A DNA stretch of 32,087 bases from an endosymbiont of Lamellibrachia barhami. Lineage in GTDB: Bacteria; Pseudomonadota; Gammaproteobacteria; Chromatiales; Chromatiaceae. The notes beneath the pieces were generated by a model that saw only the letters and a program-made list of their open reading frames with translations, ran no database searches and was not told where the DNA came from. Positions 31,321 to 32,087 of this stretch are shown here, in pieces. The stretch covers positions 28,038-60,124 of the forward strand of contig NZ_JAAVSH020000001.1 in assembly GCF_011947365.2 (NCBI RefSeq), in the 5' to 3' direction. The position numbers were made by a program, and so were the translations under genes. Position 1 is the first letter of the stretch, and the number at the start of each line of letters is the position of its first letter.

Positions 31321-31953
31321 ATGTCGCTGATTCTCGAGGCCCTGAAGAAAGCGGAGCGCCAGCATCGGATTGGTCAAGTGCCCCGGCTCGGTGCAGTCAA
31401 CACCCAGCAGGATTTGGGGCAATCCCGTTGGTTCGGTATCGTGGCGCTGGTATTCCTGGGCCTGGGCATGTTGCTGCTGGGTCTCTATTTGGGACAGGAG
31501 GATCCGCAGCAGATGGTGTCTGGTCCGGCGTTGGTACCCGACACGCAGCCTGCCAGACAGGAGGCGCCGAAGTTCTCTGTTTCGCAGTCGCAGCAGCCTG
31601 TGCCTGTACAGCCACAGGTGGCCGCTGTGCAGAAACTGAAAATCCAGCCGCCTGAACCGGAAGCGTCCTTGTTCACGACGCCAGTTGTTGAGGAGCCTCC
31701 GGCCCCTGTACTCCAGGTTCCACCAAAATCGATCAGCGAGCTGCCGCCAGGATTTGTGGATAATCTGCCAGAGCTCAATATCGATGTGCATAGTTACAAT
31801 GACCAGCCCAAACGTCGTTACGTGTTGATCAACCTGGAGAAGTACCGGGAGGGAGACTATCTGGACGCAGGCCCCCTGTTGTCTGAAATTCTGCCGGATG
31901 GAGTGGTGCTCGAACACATGGGCGAGCGGTTCAAAATGCCGATCGGCAATTAG
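31321..31953 (+). CDS. gspB: General secretion pathway protein GspB
   Basis: A 210-residue inner-membrane partner of GspA. It begins MSLILEALKKAERQHR, the usual GspB start, has one membrane helix at ~37-58 (WFGIVALVFLGLGMLLLGLYLG) and a long Pro/Gln/Val-rich periplasmic linker. It ends in the conserved GspB domain (ELNIDVHSYNDQPKRRYVLI ... LLSEILPDGVVLEHMGERFK), which resembles pilotin- and secretin-binding folds. It is joined stop-to-start with gspA, implying coupled translation of the GspAB complex. Confidence 0.95.
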   Translation: MSLILEALKKAERQHRIGQVPRLGAVNTQQDLGQSRWFGIVALVFLGLGMLLLGLYLGQEDPQQMVSGPALVPDTQPARQEAPKFSVSQSQQPVPVQPQVAAVQKLKIQPPEPEASLFTTPVVEEPPAPVLQVPPKSISELPPGFVDNLPELNIDVHSYNDQPKRRYVLINLEKYREGDYLDAGPLLSEILPDGVVLEHMGERFKMPIGN

Positions 31954-32051
31954 TAAATCTTCATGATAATGTCTGATCAACAAGTCGTAGATGCCATGAG
32001 GGGGTATTTGAGCTAAGCCTCTATTAGGGAGTATAGAAAGAGGACTTAGTG

Positions 32052-32087
32052 ATGAAACATGCTCAAACACCCCTGATGGAAAGTATG
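32052..32087 (+). CDS. Start of a further gene, cut by the window edge
   Basis: A reading frame begins ATGAAACATGCTC (MKHAQTPLMESM) 98 bp after gspB, with GAGG 9 bp upstream, and runs to the right edge. Twelve residues are too few to name it. Confidence 0.45.
   Translation, partial: MKHAQTPLMESM

Noticed and set aside
29065-32070. Long minus-strand frames opposite the Sel1, gspA and gspB genes
   Set aside because: His/Arg/Leu-rich antisense shadows without domains; gspA carries intact Walker motifs.
1-32087. CRISPR arrays, tRNA and rRNA genes
   Set aside because: No regularly spaced direct repeats, cloverleaf-like sequences or rRNA signature stretches were noticed by eye on either strand.

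Overview
The window looks like a piece of the chromosome of a sulfur-oxidising gammaproteobacterium, close to purple sulfur bacteria or chemolithotrophic Sedimenticola/Thiodiazotropha-type lineages. The reasons are a complete flavocytochrome c sulfide dehydrogenase pair (fccAB), a Gly/Tyr/Trp-rich sulfur-globule-type protein, many periplasmic c-type cytochromes and thiol-redox proteins, gammaproteobacterial ZapD and YacG, and a class Ia ribonucleotide reductase of the long, two-ATP-cone form known from Pseudomonas. The lineage is inferred from gene content; there is no rRNA in the window.

Layout. 1-4.3 kb (+): an unrecognised protein, an 863-residue membrane-anchored beta-helix (pentapeptide-like) protein and a PilZ protein. 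4.3-9.5 kb (-): a small zinc-ribbon protein, nrdB and nrdA, with a REP-like palindrome pair between nrdB and nrdA and, upstream of nrdA, two NrdR boxes 32 bp apart plus DnaA boxes. 9.5-10.9 kb (+): an ANTAR regulator and a CBS-pair protein, closed by a strong terminator. 10.9-17.3 kb: a periplasmic electron-transfer block with a DUF302 protein, two divergent diheme cytochromes, fccB and fccA, an exported ankyrin protein and a tetraheme NapC/NirT-type cytochrome, ten CxxCH motifs in all. 17.8-20.7 kb: an overlapping MBL-hydrolase/membrane-thioredoxin pair, a membrane coiled-coil protein, and yacG-zapD.

20.7-23.3 kb is the mobile part. A TlpA-type thioredoxin gene has its 5' end against a decayed group II (class C-like) intron. 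The intron lies in the opposite orientation to, and directly against the 3' end of, an AT-rich exported metalloprotease gene. Core-site-like GCCTAA/GTTAGGC sequences flank that gene, and a 108-bp imperfect inverted repeat lies upstream of it. Together these look like a stray integron cassette whose attC was hit by a group IIC-attC intron. A TfoX C-terminal-domain protein follows.

23.3-28.4 kb (-) encodes, in order of transcription, a Cys-rich DUF1289-like peptide, a periplasmic tandem rhodanese, a TlpA-like thioredoxin, a YyaL-type protein that carries an extra DsbD-N-terminal-like domain, and a carbonic-anhydrase-like protein lacking two of three zinc histidines. This is my best candidate for an undescribed system: a periplasmic sulfane-sulfur/thiol relay in a sulfur oxidiser. 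28.6-32.1 kb (+) holds the sulfur-globule-type protein with a nested inverted repeat behind it, then a Sel1-repeat protein, gspA and gspB (type II secretion accessory proteins), and the first 12 codons of another gene.
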